A DNA stretch of 64,000 bases from Oscillospiraceae bacterium (GTDB lineage: Bacteria; Bacillota; Clostridia; Oscillospirales; Acutalibacteraceae): contig SVON01000002.1 in NCBI GenBank assembly GCA_015066365.1, forward strand, positions 62,001 through 126,000. Direction: 5' to 3'. Positions 34,558-42,702 of this stretch are shown here, in pieces. Every line of letters starts with the position of its first letter. The stretch's first letter is position 1. The notes under the pieces are model-generated. The model saw only the letters and a program-made list of their open reading frames with translations, did not search any database and was not told the DNA's origin. Both the position numbers and the translations under genes were made by a program.

Positions 34558-35246
34558 TGAACCAAAACAGTAACGCCGCCACCCTGTGGCGTGGCATTCT
34601 AAAAGAGAACCCGGTGCTGGTGCTCATCCTGGGCACCTGCCCCACCCTGGCCACCACCAAGACGGTGGACGGTGCCTTTGGTATGGGTATCGCCGCGATG
34701 GTGGTGCTCATCTGCTCCAACGTGTTTATCTCTCTTTTGCGCCGGTTTATCCCTGAGACGGTGCGCATCCCCTGCTATATCGTCATCATCGCCGGCTTCG
34801 TGACCATCGTTAAGCTGTTTATGCAGGCGTATCTGCCGGATCTGCACAAAGAGCTGGGCGTGTTCCTGGATCTGATTACCGTTAACTGCATCATCCTGGG
34901 TCGGGCCGAGATGTTCGCCAGCAAAAACCCGGTGGTGAAATCCGCTCTGGACGGCGTGGGTATGGGCATCGGCTTCACCCTGGCGTTGCTGGCTATGTCC
35001 CTGGTGCGGGAGGTGCTGGGTGCCGGCACCTTTGCCGGTAATCCCGTCCCCTTCCTGCAGGACTACCACGTTAAGTTCCTGCAAGAGGCTCCCGGCGGTC
35101 TGCTGGTCTACGGTCTGCTGATCGCCCTGGTGTACGTCATCACCAAGGGCAGAGCCCCCGGCAAGAAGAGCTTTGACTGCGCCGGCTGTCCCAACGCCGC
35201 CACCTGCCACACCGGCTCCTGCCAAGAGAAAGGAGCGGATGCGTAA
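34557..35246 (+). CDS. rnfE: Rnf complex subunit E, with Cys-rich tail, 229 aa
   Basis: Integral membrane subunit with six helices, paralogous to RnfA (NPVLVLILGTCPTLA; VNCIILGRAEMFA). The cysteines of the two half-helices that hold the membrane Fe-S centre with RnfA are present (TCP, NC). Beyond the usual end there is an extra tail with four cysteines, CAGCPNAATCHTGSC, which could bind metal. The start overlaps the rnfG stop and the stop overlaps the rnfA start. Confidence 0.94.
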   Translation: MNQNSNAATLWRGILKENPVLVLILGTCPTLATTKTVDGAFGMGIAAMVVLICSNVFISLLRRFIPETVRIPCYIVIIAGFVTIVKLFMQAYLPDLHKELGVFLDLITVNCIILGRAEMFASKNPVVKSALDGVGMGIGFTLALLAMSLVREVLGAGTFAGNPVPFLQDYHVKFLQEAPGGLLVYGLLIALVYVITKGRAPGKKSFDCAGCPNAATCHTGSCQEKGADA

Positions 35247-35842
35247 TGGATATGAAGAATTTTGCCTTTATTCTGTTTAGTGCCATCCTGGCCAACAACT
35301 ACGTGCTCAAGCAGTTTTTGGGCATCTGCCCCTTCCTGGGCGTATCCAAAAAGCTGGATCAGGCCACCGGTATGAGCATCGCGGTCACCGCCGTGATCCT
35401 GCTGGCCACCGCGGTGACCTGGCCCATCCAGCACCTGATTCTCAACCCCCTGAATATGGGGTATATGCAGAACGTTTCCTTTATTCTGGTTATCGCCTCG
35501 CTGGTGCAGATGCTGGAAATGCTGCTCAAGAAATTCTCCCCCTCCCTGCATAAGGGACTGGGTGTGTATCTGCCCCTGATCACCACCAACTGCGCGGTGC
35601 TGGGCGTGACCACCATCAACATTGAGAAAGAGTACACCTATCTGGAATCTCTGGTGAACGCATTGGGTGCCGGTCTGGGCTTCCTGCTGGCGATGGTGCT
35701 GTTCTCCGGTCTGCGCTCCCGCATCGACGAGTGCAACATTCCCAAGCCGTTCCGCGGCCTGCCGGTGACCCTGATCGCCGCCTCCTTTGTGTCGTTGGCG
35801 TTTATCGGGTTCGGTGGCGTTGTGGAAAGCATCTTTACGTAA
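35246..35842 (+). CDS. rnfA: Rnf complex subunit A, 198 aa
   Basis: Six-helix membrane subunit, partner of RnfE. ANNYVLKQFLGICPFLGVS and LITTNCAVLGVT carry the two conserved cysteines for the shared membrane [2Fe-2S] centre. Length is typical. Confidence 0.96.
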   Translation: MDMKNFAFILFSAILANNYVLKQFLGICPFLGVSKKLDQATGMSIAVTAVILLATAVTWPIQHLILNPLNMGYMQNVSFILVIASLVQMLEMLLKKFSPSLHKGLGVYLPLITTNCAVLGVTTINIEKEYTYLESLVNALGAGLGFLLAMVLFSGLRSRIDECNIPKPFRGLPVTLIAASFVSLAFIGFGGVVESIFT

Positions 35843-35857
35843 AGGAGGGTGCCGATT

Positions 35858-36700
35858 ATGAACGATATTTTGATTGCCGCGCTGGTGATTTCCGGTGTCG
35901 GCCTGGTGTTGGGCATCCTGCTGGCCATAGTTTCCCACTTCTTTGCGGTGCCGGACGACACCACCTTTGTCACCATTCGCGAGTGTCTGCCCGGCATCAA
36001 CTGCGGTGCCTGCGGCTATAAGGGGTGCGACGACTACGCCCACGCCCTGGCAGAGGAAGAGGGGGTCAAACCCAACCTGTGCATCCCCGGTGCTCAGACG
36101 GTCGCTGACCAGATCGGCGGCATTCTGGGCGTGGAGGCTGAGCCCTTTGAGGACGTGGTGGCCTTTGTGGCCTGCAACGGTCATTGTGACGCCACCCACG
36201 ATCAAAACCGCTACGACGGCGTGAAAACCTGCCACGCCGCCGCCCAGGTGCACGGCGGCCCCGGTGCCTGCAACTACGGCTGTCTGGGCTACGGCGACTG
36301 CGCCGCCGCCTGTCCCGCAGGTGCCATCTGCATCAAGGACGGCATCGCCCACGTGGACACCAGCCGGTGTCTGGGCTGCGGTCTGTGCGCCAAGGTGTGC
36401 GCCAAGGGCATCATCTATATGGTACCCCAGGACACCCAGGTGGTGGTGATGTGCAGCAGCAAGGCCAAGGGCGCCGATGCCCGCAAAGCCTGTCAGAACG
36501 CCTGCATCGGCTGCAAAAAGTGTGAGAAGAACTGTCCCCACGAGGCCATCCACGTGGCCAACAACCTGGCCTTTGTGATGTACAGCAAGTGCACCGGCTG
36601 CGGTCAGTGTGTTGAAAACTGCCCCACCGGCTGTCTGAAAAAGGTGTTCTTCCCCGACCTGCCGGAGGGCACCGATCCCAAATCTCTGTTGGAAGAATAA
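35858..36700 (+). CDS. rnfB: Rnf complex subunit B, ferredoxin-type, 280 aa
   Basis: Accepts electrons from ferredoxin. One N-terminal membrane helix, then the four-cysteine Fe-S motif of the CGACGYKGC type near residue 50, then CNYGCLGYGDCAAACP and ferredoxin repeats (CLGCGLCAKVC; CIGCKKCEKNCP; CTGCGQCVENCP). The ATG at 35858 has AGGAGGG ahead; the GTG at 35849 does not. Last of the six rnf genes in the order C-D-G-E-A-B. Confidence 0.96.
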   Translation: MNDILIAALVISGVGLVLGILLAIVSHFFAVPDDTTFVTIRECLPGINCGACGYKGCDDYAHALAEEEGVKPNLCIPGAQTVADQIGGILGVEAEPFEDVVAFVACNGHCDATHDQNRYDGVKTCHAAAQVHGGPGACNYGCLGYGDCAAACPAGAICIKDGIAHVDTSRCLGCGLCAKVCAKGIIYMVPQDTQVVVMCSSKAKGADARKACQNACIGCKKCEKNCPHEAIHVANNLAFVMYSKCTGCGQCVENCPTGCLKKVFFPDLPEGTDPKSLLEE

Positions 36701-36704
36701 CTCT

Positions 36705-37088
36705 ATGGCAACGAACAAAACCAAACGCAAGGTCCGTAACGACCTTATCTTTATCGCCGCTCTACTGGCGGTGGTGACGGTCGCCGGTGCCTGCCTGTTC
36801 TTCCTGCGGGGAGAGGGCACCACCGTCACCATCAAGGTAAATGCCAAAACCGTCGGGGTCTATTCCCTGTCCGAGGATCGGGTGGTGGAGATCCCCAGCG
36901 ACCGGGGGCATAATCGCCTGATCATCCGGGACGGCACAGCCTATATGGAGACCGCCACCTGCCCCAACGGCATCTGCGTGGCCCACCACCCCATCCACCG
37001 ACAGGGCGAGAGCATCGTCTGCCTGCCCAACCAGGTGGTGGTGGAGATCTCCGGCGACCAGACAGAGGCGCCGGACGTAGTCCTATAA
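36705..37088 (+). CDS. NusG domain II-like membrane-anchored protein, 127 aa
   Basis: One N-terminal membrane helix (LIFIAALLAVVTVAGACLFFL) and an extracytoplasmic NusG-II-type domain with TATCPNGICVAHHPI and IVCLPNQVVVEI. Genes of this type often follow rnf or precede Gx-transporter genes in Clostridia; the two conserved cysteines (CPNGIC) could be redox-active. Starts four bases after rnfB, so it is in the operon. Biochemical function not known. Confidence 0.82.
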   Translation: MATNKTKRKVRNDLIFIAALLAVVTVAGACLFFLRGEGTTVTIKVNAKTVGVYSLSEDRVVEIPSDRGHNRLIIRDGTAYMETATCPNGICVAHHPIHRQGESIVCLPNQVVVEISGDQTEAPDVVL

Positions 37089-37101
37089 GGGAGGTGCCGG
37101 G

Positions 37102-37605
37102 ATGAACCGTAAAACCAAACAAACCGCCCTGTTGGGGCTGTGCGCCTCCCTCGCCCTGGTGCTGGCCTATGTGGAGGCGCTGTTGCCCCCCATCGTGGCG
37201 GCGGTGCCCGGTGTCAAGCTGGGTCTGCCCAACATCGTCCTCGTCTTTCTGCTGTACCGCTGTGGGGTCAAGCAGGCGGCGGTGGTGTCGCTGGTGCGGA
37301 TTGTCTTACTGTTGTGGCTTTTCGGCAACGCGATGTCCTTTTATTACAGCCTGGCCGGTGCCACCCTCAGTCTGGTGGCGATGGCGCTGCTCAAACGGTG
37401 GGATTTTCTCTCCACCGTGGGGGTCAGCGTAGCCGGCGCCGTCCTGCACAACGTGGGTCAGATCCTGGTGGCGATGCTGCTGCTGAATACCGCCGAGCTG
37501 GGGTATTACCTGGTGGTGTTGGCGATCACCGGCACCGTGGCCGGTGTTCTGATCGGGCTGTGTGGGGCTCTGGCCATCCGCCGGATCCCTAAAAAGCTGT
37601 TTTAG
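37102..37605 (+). CDS. Gx transporter family / heptaprenyl diphosphate synthase component I-like, 167 aa
   Basis: Hydrophobic, about five membrane segments. AYVEALLPPIVAAVPGVKLGLPNIV is characteristic of the family annotated as Gx transporter or HepI. Actual substrate unknown; quinone- or flavin-related functions are guessed from its neighbours. GGGAGGTG precedes the ATG. It ends the rnf-linked transcription unit; no clear terminator follows before the next promoter. Confidence 0.85.
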   Translation: MNRKTKQTALLGLCASLALVLAYVEALLPPIVAAVPGVKLGLPNIVLVFLLYRCGVKQAAVVSLVRIVLLLWLFGNAMSFYYSLAGATLSLVAMALLKRWDFLSTVGVSVAGAVLHNVGQILVAMLLLNTAELGYYLVVLAITGTVAGVLIGLCGALAIRRIPKKLF

Positions 37606-37643
37606 TATAGCAGAATTTCAAGATTTTCAATCAACTTCGTATA

Positions 37644-37672
37644 TTGACAAAAAATAAACAATTCATTATACT
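37644..37672 (+). promoter_or_regulatory. Promoter of the second GCT lipoprotein gene
   Basis: TTGACA, 17-bp spacer, TATACT, 49 bases before the ATG; close to consensus, so the gene is probably well expressed. Confidence 0.85.
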
Positions 37673-37720
37673 GAATGTAGGTGTGAATAACGCCCAACAT
37701 AATAAGAGGAGGATACCCTT

Positions 37721-38689
37721 ATGAAAAAGTTTCTTTCCCTGATTCTGTGTGTTATAATGCTGTTCTCCGTGTGTGCTCTGGCCGGCTGCGGTGCTGAGCC
37801 CGTTGAGGAGAAGGCCGCTGCTAACGTGAAGTTTGGCGCCGGTGCTGTCGGCTCTCTGAAGGTGAGCGACGCCACCGACAAGAAGGGTCCCGTGGGCACT
37901 CTGGAGATGAGCTACGCCACCGTGCTGGTGGATGCCGACGGCAAGATCACCGCCTGCGCTCTGGACGCCATGAAGATGGAGACCGAGTGGAAGGACGGCA
38001 AGTTTGTCCCCGTGCAGGACAAAGACCTGAAGTCCAAGTACGAGCAGAAGGATGCCTATAACATGGTCGCCTGGGGTGGCTCTGTGGCCGAGTGGTACGC
38101 TCAGGCCGACACCCTGGAGACCCTTATCATCGGCAAAAAACTGGATGAGGTCAAGGCTCTGGTGGTGGAGGGCTACAAGCCCAACGCCGACGTACAGGCT
38201 GCTGGCTGCACCATCGCCATCGGCGACCTGGTCAAGGCGGTGGAGAACGCCTACAACAACGCCAAGACCGAAGTGGCCGCCGACGCCACGCTGAGCATCG
38301 CCGGTCACGGCACTCAGAAAATCGCCGAGATCATCGCCAAATATGATGGTCAGAACAAGGTGGAGGCCTATATGTCCGCCGCCGCCAAGGATAAGGACGG
38401 CAAGATTTTGGCCATCGCCAGCGACTGCATGATGGGCGATTTCCGCGCCAACGCTGAGGGCAAGGTCGAGATGGTTCAGTGCGACCCCGCCCGCACCAAG
38501 CGTCAGCAGGGCGACGAGTACAACATGGTCGACTACGGTGGCGCCAAGGCTGAGTGGTACGTTCAGGCGGATAGCTTTGACAAGACCTGCATCGGCAAGA
38601 CCGCCGCTGAGATCGCCGCGATCACCGCTGAGGCTGCCGGTTGCACCATCACCGTGGATGGTTTCGTGGCCGCCGCTTCCAAACTGTAA
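37721..38689 (+). CDS. Two-repeat lipoprotein with GCT motif, 322 aa
   Basis: Signal peptide with lipobox LAGC (Cys near 23). Two repeats, each with a TVLVDADGKI- or AAKDKDGKI-type strand, an E/DEYNMV(A/D)(W/Y)GG-AEWY block, and a terminal motif: AGCTIAIGDLVKAVENAY and AGCTITVDGFVAAASKL. The blocks are shared with the paralogue at 29965-30930. As in RnfG, only the second repeat keeps the final Thr expected for flavin attachment. apbE follows after a terminator. AGAGGAGG precedes the ATG. Confidence 0.82.
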   Translation: MKKFLSLILCVIMLFSVCALAGCGAEPVEEKAAANVKFGAGAVGSLKVSDATDKKGPVGTLEMSYATVLVDADGKITACALDAMKMETEWKDGKFVPVQDKDLKSKYEQKDAYNMVAWGGSVAEWYAQADTLETLIIGKKLDEVKALVVEGYKPNADVQAAGCTIAIGDLVKAVENAYNNAKTEVAADATLSIAGHGTQKIAEIIAKYDGQNKVEAYMSAAAKDKDGKILAIASDCMMGDFRANAEGKVEMVQCDPARTKRQQGDEYNMVDYGGAKAEWYVQADSFDKTCIGKTAAEIAAITAEAAGCTITVDGFVAAASKL

Positions 38690-38702
38690 TTTTCGCTACA
38701 CC

Positions 38703-38737
38703 GAAAAAACGGGAGGGGTTTCCCCTCCCGTTTTTCT
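38703..38737 (+). terminator. Terminator between lipoprotein and apbE genes
   Basis: Stem AAAACGGGAGGGG / CCCCTCCCGTTTTT. apbE starts 17 bases later, so its transcription probably depends on readthrough. Confidence 0.85.
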
Positions 38738-38753
38738 CTCCGGGGAGTGCCTT

Positions 38754-39797
38754 ATGAAACGATTGTTTTGTGGCCTTTTGGGGCTGTGTCTATGCCTTTC
38801 TTTCACCGCCTGCGGTGAACCCAAAAAAGAAAAATTCTCGGCCTATTCCTTTGATTATTTCGACACCTCTACCACGGTGACCGGCTACGAAGAGAGCCGG
38901 GCCGAGTTTGACCGGGTGTACGCTGAGGTGGAACGGCAGCTGGGGGAATACCACCGGCTGTACGACATCTATATGCCCTACGAGGGGGTCAACAACCTCT
39001 ACACCGTCAACCAACTGGTGGAGGGGCAGCACCCCACCGTCCGGGTAGACCGCAGGATCATCGACCTGCTGCTGTACGCCAAAGAGATGTATGCAACGAC
39101 CGCCGGCAGGATGAACGTGGCCATGGGCAGCGTATTGCGGCTCTGGCACGACTATCGCACGGTGGGTCTGGATGACCCGGAAAGCGCCTCTCTCCCCTCG
39201 ATGGACAGGCTGGAGGAGGCCGCGGAGCACACCGCCATCGACAACCTGGTCATTGACCAGAAAAACAGTACCGTCACCCTCACCGACCCGGGGATGCGGT
39301 TGGACGTGGGCGCCATCGCCAAGGGCTATGCGGTGGAGCAGGTGGCCCGGTGGCTCACGCAGGAGGGCAAGACCGGCTATATGCTCAACGTGGGTGGCAA
39401 CGTCCGCGCCGTGGGAGAAAAGCCGGACGGCACCGCCTGGGTGGCCGGCCTGGAGAACCCGGAGAACCCCTCCGGGGCGTACACCGCCCTGCTGGAGCTC
39501 GACCACCAGGCGTTGGTCACCAGCGGTTCCTATCAGCGCTATTATCAGGTGAACGGCAAGCGGTATCACCACATCATCCACCCGGACACCCTGATGCCCG
39601 CCGAGGGCTATTTAGCGGTGTCGGTGGTGTGCCCGGATTCGGGGATGGGTGACGCTCTGTCCACCGCCCTGTTCTGTATGCCGCTGGAGCAGGGTAAGGC
39701 GCTGGTGGCCTCCCTGCCCAACGTGGAGGCTCAATGGATTGCCGAGGACGGCACCAAAACCGTCTCGGCCGGGTGGAACAAGTATCTTAAGAAGTAA
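38754..39797 (+). CDS. apbE: ApbE, FAD:protein FMN transferase, 347 aa
   Basis: Attaches FMN from FAD to Ser/Thr of secreted or membrane flavoproteins. It is a lipoprotein (LSFTAC) with the ApbE signatures MNVAMGSVLRLWHDYR, MRLDVGAIAKGYAVEQV, MLNVGGNVRAVG and a C-terminal HHIIHPDT and DALSTALFCMP. Its placement after rnf and two lipoproteins points to RnfD, RnfG and possibly the lipoproteins as substrates. GGGGAGTG precedes the ATG. Confidence 0.94.
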   Translation: MKRLFCGLLGLCLCLSFTACGEPKKEKFSAYSFDYFDTSTTVTGYEESRAEFDRVYAEVERQLGEYHRLYDIYMPYEGVNNLYTVNQLVEGQHPTVRVDRRIIDLLLYAKEMYATTAGRMNVAMGSVLRLWHDYRTVGLDDPESASLPSMDRLEEAAEHTAIDNLVIDQKNSTVTLTDPGMRLDVGAIAKGYAVEQVARWLTQEGKTGYMLNVGGNVRAVGEKPDGTAWVAGLENPENPSGAYTALLELDHQALVTSGSYQRYYQVNGKRYHHIIHPDTLMPAEGYLAVSVVCPDSGMGDALSTALFCMPLEQGKALVASLPNVEAQWIAEDGTKTVSAGWNKYLKK

Positions 39798-39809
39798 GGA
39801 AGTGGGACT

Positions 39810-40181
39810 ATGTTTGACGCGTTTATCGACAACTACGAGCACATTCTGCACAACGTAGCAGAAGTGTCTGCCCTAACGCTGGAATTCATTGGCGTCATCA
39901 TCATTGTGATCGGCTCGATCAAAGCCCTGTTCCATCTGGGTGACGGCCTGATCAAGCACCGGGCCATCAATATCGTGGTGGAACTGGGCAAGACCCTGGC
40001 GCTGGCTCTGGAATTCAAGATGGGCGCCGAGATCATCAAGACGGTGATCGTCCACGATCTCAAGGAACTGGCGGTCCTCGGCATTGTCATCCTCATCCGT
40101 GCCCTCTTGGCCTTCCTCATCCATTGGGAAATGAAGATGGAAAAGAAGGACGAAGAGGACAAAACGGAAGAAACCGAATAA
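39810..40181 (+). CDS. DUF1622 membrane protein, 123 aa
   Basis: Small protein with three hydrophobic helices (LEFIGVIIIVIGSIKALF; NIVVELGKTLALALEFKMGAEII; LAVLGIVILIRALLAFLIHWEM) and a charged C-terminus, matching the DUF1622 pattern. No known function. It is 12 bases after apbE with AAGGAAGTGG ahead and ends at a terminator. Confidence 0.85.
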   Translation: MFDAFIDNYEHILHNVAEVSALTLEFIGVIIIVIGSIKALFHLGDGLIKHRAINIVVELGKTLALALEFKMGAEIIKTVIVHDLKELAVLGIVILIRALLAFLIHWEMKMEKKDEEDKTEETE

Positions 40182-40184
40182 AAA

Positions 40185-40225
40185 AACGGGGAGAAGAGTT
40201 TTTGTGCTTCTCCCCGATTTTTTGT
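40185..40225 (+). terminator. Terminator after the DUF1622 gene
   Basis: Stem CGGGGAGAAG / CTTCTCCCCG with T6. Confidence 0.9.
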
Positions 40226-40236
40226 GCAACAAAGTG

Positions 40237-40265
40237 TTGAAATGCCCCCTCGCCTGTGCTATACT
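40237..40265 (+). promoter_or_regulatory. Promoter of serS
   Basis: TTGAAA, 17-bp spacer, TATACT, 36 bases before the ATG. The leader is too short for a T-box. Confidence 0.85.
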
Positions 40266-40301
40266 AGTGTATTATAGTCCAAGATGGGACGGAGGAATAT
40301 T

Positions 40302-41597
40302 ATGTTAGATATTAAATTCATTCGGGAAAACCCGGAGATTGTCAAAGAAAACATCCGCAAGAAGTTTAAGGACCACAAGCTGCCGCTGGTGGACGAGGTC
40401 ATCGAGCTGGACAGCAAAAAGCGTGAGGTGAACACCCGCGCCAACGACCTGCGCGCCAACCGCAATAAAATCAGCAAGGAGATCGGCGGTCTGATGGCCA
40501 AGGGTCTGCGGGAAGAGGCCGAGGCAAAGAAGCAGTTGGTCTCTCAGCAGGCGGCGGAACTGGCTCAACTGGAGCAGCAGGAGGCCGAGCTGGCCAAAGA
40601 ACTAAACGACCGGATGATGAAGATCCCCAACATCATCGACCCCTCCGTGCCCATCGGCAAGAACGACGAGGACAACGTGGAGGTAAAGCGGTACGGCGAG
40701 GCCGCTGAGGCCACCTTTGAGATCCCCTATCACACCGACATTATGGCGAAGTTTAACGGCATCGACAAGGCCGCCGCCGGCAAGGTGGCCGGCGAGGGCT
40801 TCTATTACCTGATGGGGGATATTGCCCGCCTGCACTCCGCGGTGCTGAGCTATGCCCGGGACTTTATGATCGACAAGGGCTTCACCTATTGCATCCCGCC
40901 CTTTATGATCCGCTCCAACGTGGTCACCGGCGTGATGAGCTTTGAAGAGATGGACGCCATGATGTATAAGATCGAGGGCGAGGACCTGTACCTGATCGGT
41001 ACCAGCGAGCACTCCATGATCGGTAAGTTCATCGACACCTTTACGAATGAGAGCGAACTGCCCCTGACCCTGACCAGTTATTCCCCCTGCTTCCGTAAGG
41101 AGAAGGGTGCCCACGGCATCGAGGAGCGGGGCATCTACCGTATCCACCAGTTCGAGAAGCAGGAGATGATCGTCATCTGCAAGCCGGAGGAGAGCATGGA
41201 GTGGTTCAACAAGATGTGGAGCTATTCCGTGGAGCTGTTCCGCTCGCTGGATATCCCGGTGCGTACCCTGGAGTGCTGCTCCGGTGATCTGGCCGACCTG
41301 AAGGTAAAGTCCTACGACGTGGAGGCTTGGTCCCCCAAGCAGGGCAAATACTTTGAGGTCTGCTCCTGCTCCAACCTGGGTGACGCTCAGGCCCGCCGTC
41401 TGGGCATCCGGGTCAAGGGCGCCGACGGCAACAAGTATCTGGCCCACACCCTCAACAACACGGTGGTGGCGCCGCCCCGTATGCTGATCGCCTTCCTGGA
41501 GAACAACCTGCAGTTCGACGGCGAGAAGTACTCGGTACGCATCCCTGAGGCCCTGCGCCCCTATATGGGTGGCAAAGAGGTCATCGAGGAGAAATAA
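40302..41597 (+). CDS. serS: Seryl-tRNA synthetase, 431 aa
   Basis: Class II synthetase charging tRNA-Ser. N-terminal coiled-coil arm (about 30-105), then motif 2 around SPCFRKEKGAHG and motif 3 NNTVVAPPRMLIAFLEN. The ATG at 40302 has GGAGGAATATT ahead. Terminated by the hairpin at 41611-41645. Confidence 0.97.
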   Translation: MLDIKFIRENPEIVKENIRKKFKDHKLPLVDEVIELDSKKREVNTRANDLRANRNKISKEIGGLMAKGLREEAEAKKQLVSQQAAELAQLEQQEAELAKELNDRMMKIPNIIDPSVPIGKNDEDNVEVKRYGEAAEATFEIPYHTDIMAKFNGIDKAAAGKVAGEGFYYLMGDIARLHSAVLSYARDFMIDKGFTYCIPPFMIRSNVVTGVMSFEEMDAMMYKIEGEDLYLIGTSEHSMIGKFIDTFTNESELPLTLTSYSPCFRKEKGAHGIEERGIYRIHQFEKQEMIVICKPEESMEWFNKMWSYSVELFRSLDIPVRTLECCSGDLADLKVKSYDVEAWSPKQGKYFEVCSCSNLGDAQARRLGIRVKGADGNKYLAHTLNNTVVAPPRMLIAFLENNLQFDGEKYSVRIPEALRPYMGGKEVIEEK

Positions 41598-41610
41598 TGA
41601 CTGGATAAAA

Positions 41611-41645
41611 AATCCCGCTATCCGTTTGGATAGCGGGATTTTTTG
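41611..41645. terminator. Bidirectional terminator
   Basis: Stem AATCCCGCTATCC / GGATAGCGGGATT with T6, between serS and the convergent lipoprotein gene. Confidence 0.93.
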
Positions 41646-41648
41646 TCT

Positions 41649-42383
41649 TTATTCCATTGTTAGTTTATCTAACCATTTTTTGTTCAAAACATACTCTACA
41701 TCGTCAAGGGTAATAGAATAGGCTTTATCGTCAAAGGATTTTACTTCCAAAGGAATCACCACGTTGATATCTTCCTGCACAACACCGCAAACATAGCCGT
41801 AAATATAACAATTATTTAATATCCCACTTGGTTGTCTCACCAAATCGTACAATCCGGCCTCTTCTGCGGTTTGTCCACTTTTTATTTCATTCAGGAACTG
41901 TTCGCATTCGGTAATGCTTTTGTTGGAAAAGGTTGCTTGTGCATTGTCTCGAGGAGCTTCTTTTAAAAATGCAAATCTTATGCAATTTTCAAGAACTATT
42001 TCGGTTTTAAGCAAATCAGACCGCACATATACGGCAGGAAATTCGTTATCGGGAAAATAACGCACCAGCACGTCCTGTTTGCCGCCAACAGAATACATGC
42101 CTGTTTTAATCTTATTATCCACACTAAGGTGAGAAAACTCTTTTTTCTCGCCCGCTACATGACCAATAAATTCCCACTCGCCCAAGCACCAAACTTCATA
42201 TTCAAGTCCAACATTAATATATTCTGTTCCATCTTTTGCTCGTATGGCTTGATTTTCGATTTCCGTGAATGCACCATCTGCACCGCTTTCGTTTTCCGAA
42301 AACGCGGAATTGTCATTGTTGCTACAAGCACTAAAAGAAAACGCAAGGATCATACAAATAAAAACAGCGCACACTTTTCTCAT
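41649..42383 (-). CDS. Hypothetical lipoprotein, 244 aa
   Basis: Lipobox FSACS (Cys near 20) then a Ser/Asn/Glu-rich linker. Mature domain unrecognised; it contains a WCLGEWEFIGHV stretch and ends LDDVEYVLNKKWLDKL. More AT-rich than its neighbours, which suggests recent acquisition. It stands alone between serS and the repeat region. The ribosome site is weak (GTGGGG). Confidence 0.72.
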   Translation of the reverse strand: MRKVCAVFICMILAFSFSACSNNDNSAFSENESGADGAFTEIENQAIRAKDGTEYINVGLEYEVWCLGEWEFIGHVAGEKKEFSHLSVDNKIKTGMYSVGGKQDVLVRYFPDNEFPAVYVRSDLLKTEIVLENCIRFAFLKEAPRDNAQATFSNKSITECEQFLNEIKSGQTAEEAGLYDLVRQPSGILNNCYIYGYVCGVVQEDINVVIPLEVKSFDDKAYSITLDDVEYVLNKKWLDKLTME

Positions 42384-42469
42384 AGTATTACCCCACTAAC
42401 GTATGTATCATTATGCTATGTCGTATTCTCAGTATAGCACAACTAATTTTGTTTGTAAAGATTCCCTCC

Positions 42470-42645
42470 CTTAGCGGGACGTCGAGGGCGCCGTCCCCTA
42501 CGGTGTTGGTTTTGGGTTTGCGCGGGGCGTCAAGGCTCCCTCTGTGAGGGAGCTGGCAAAACCATCGGTTTTGACTGAGGGAGTTCTTTTACTCCCTCCG
42601 GTTTCGCTATCGCTCAACCACCTCCCTCTGTGAGGGAGGCTACGC
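42470..42645. repeat. Palindromic intergenic repeat cluster
   Basis: Three dyads: GGGACG / CGTCCC (42476-42497), GGCTCCCTCTGTGAGGGAGC (42534-42553) and CCTCCCTCTGTGAGGGAGG (42620-42638). The CTCCCTC-TG-GAGGGAG unit occurs twice, and GACTGAGGGAGT and ACTCCCTCCG lie between. It fills most of the 319-base gap 42384-42702 and has no open frame. It resembles dispersed palindromes I have seen in gut Firmicutes genomes; copy number in this genome is unknown. Confidence 0.65.
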
Positions 42646-42670
42646 TCGATTCACCCTTCTGCTAATAAAA

Positions 42671-42702
42671 AAGCAACCGCCTCTCGGCGGTTGCTTTTTT
42701 GT
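42671..42702 (-). terminator. Terminator of the heat-shock operon
   Basis: Stem AAGCAACCGCC / GGCGGTTGCTT flanked by A and T runs, at the dnaJ 3' end. Confidence 0.92.
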
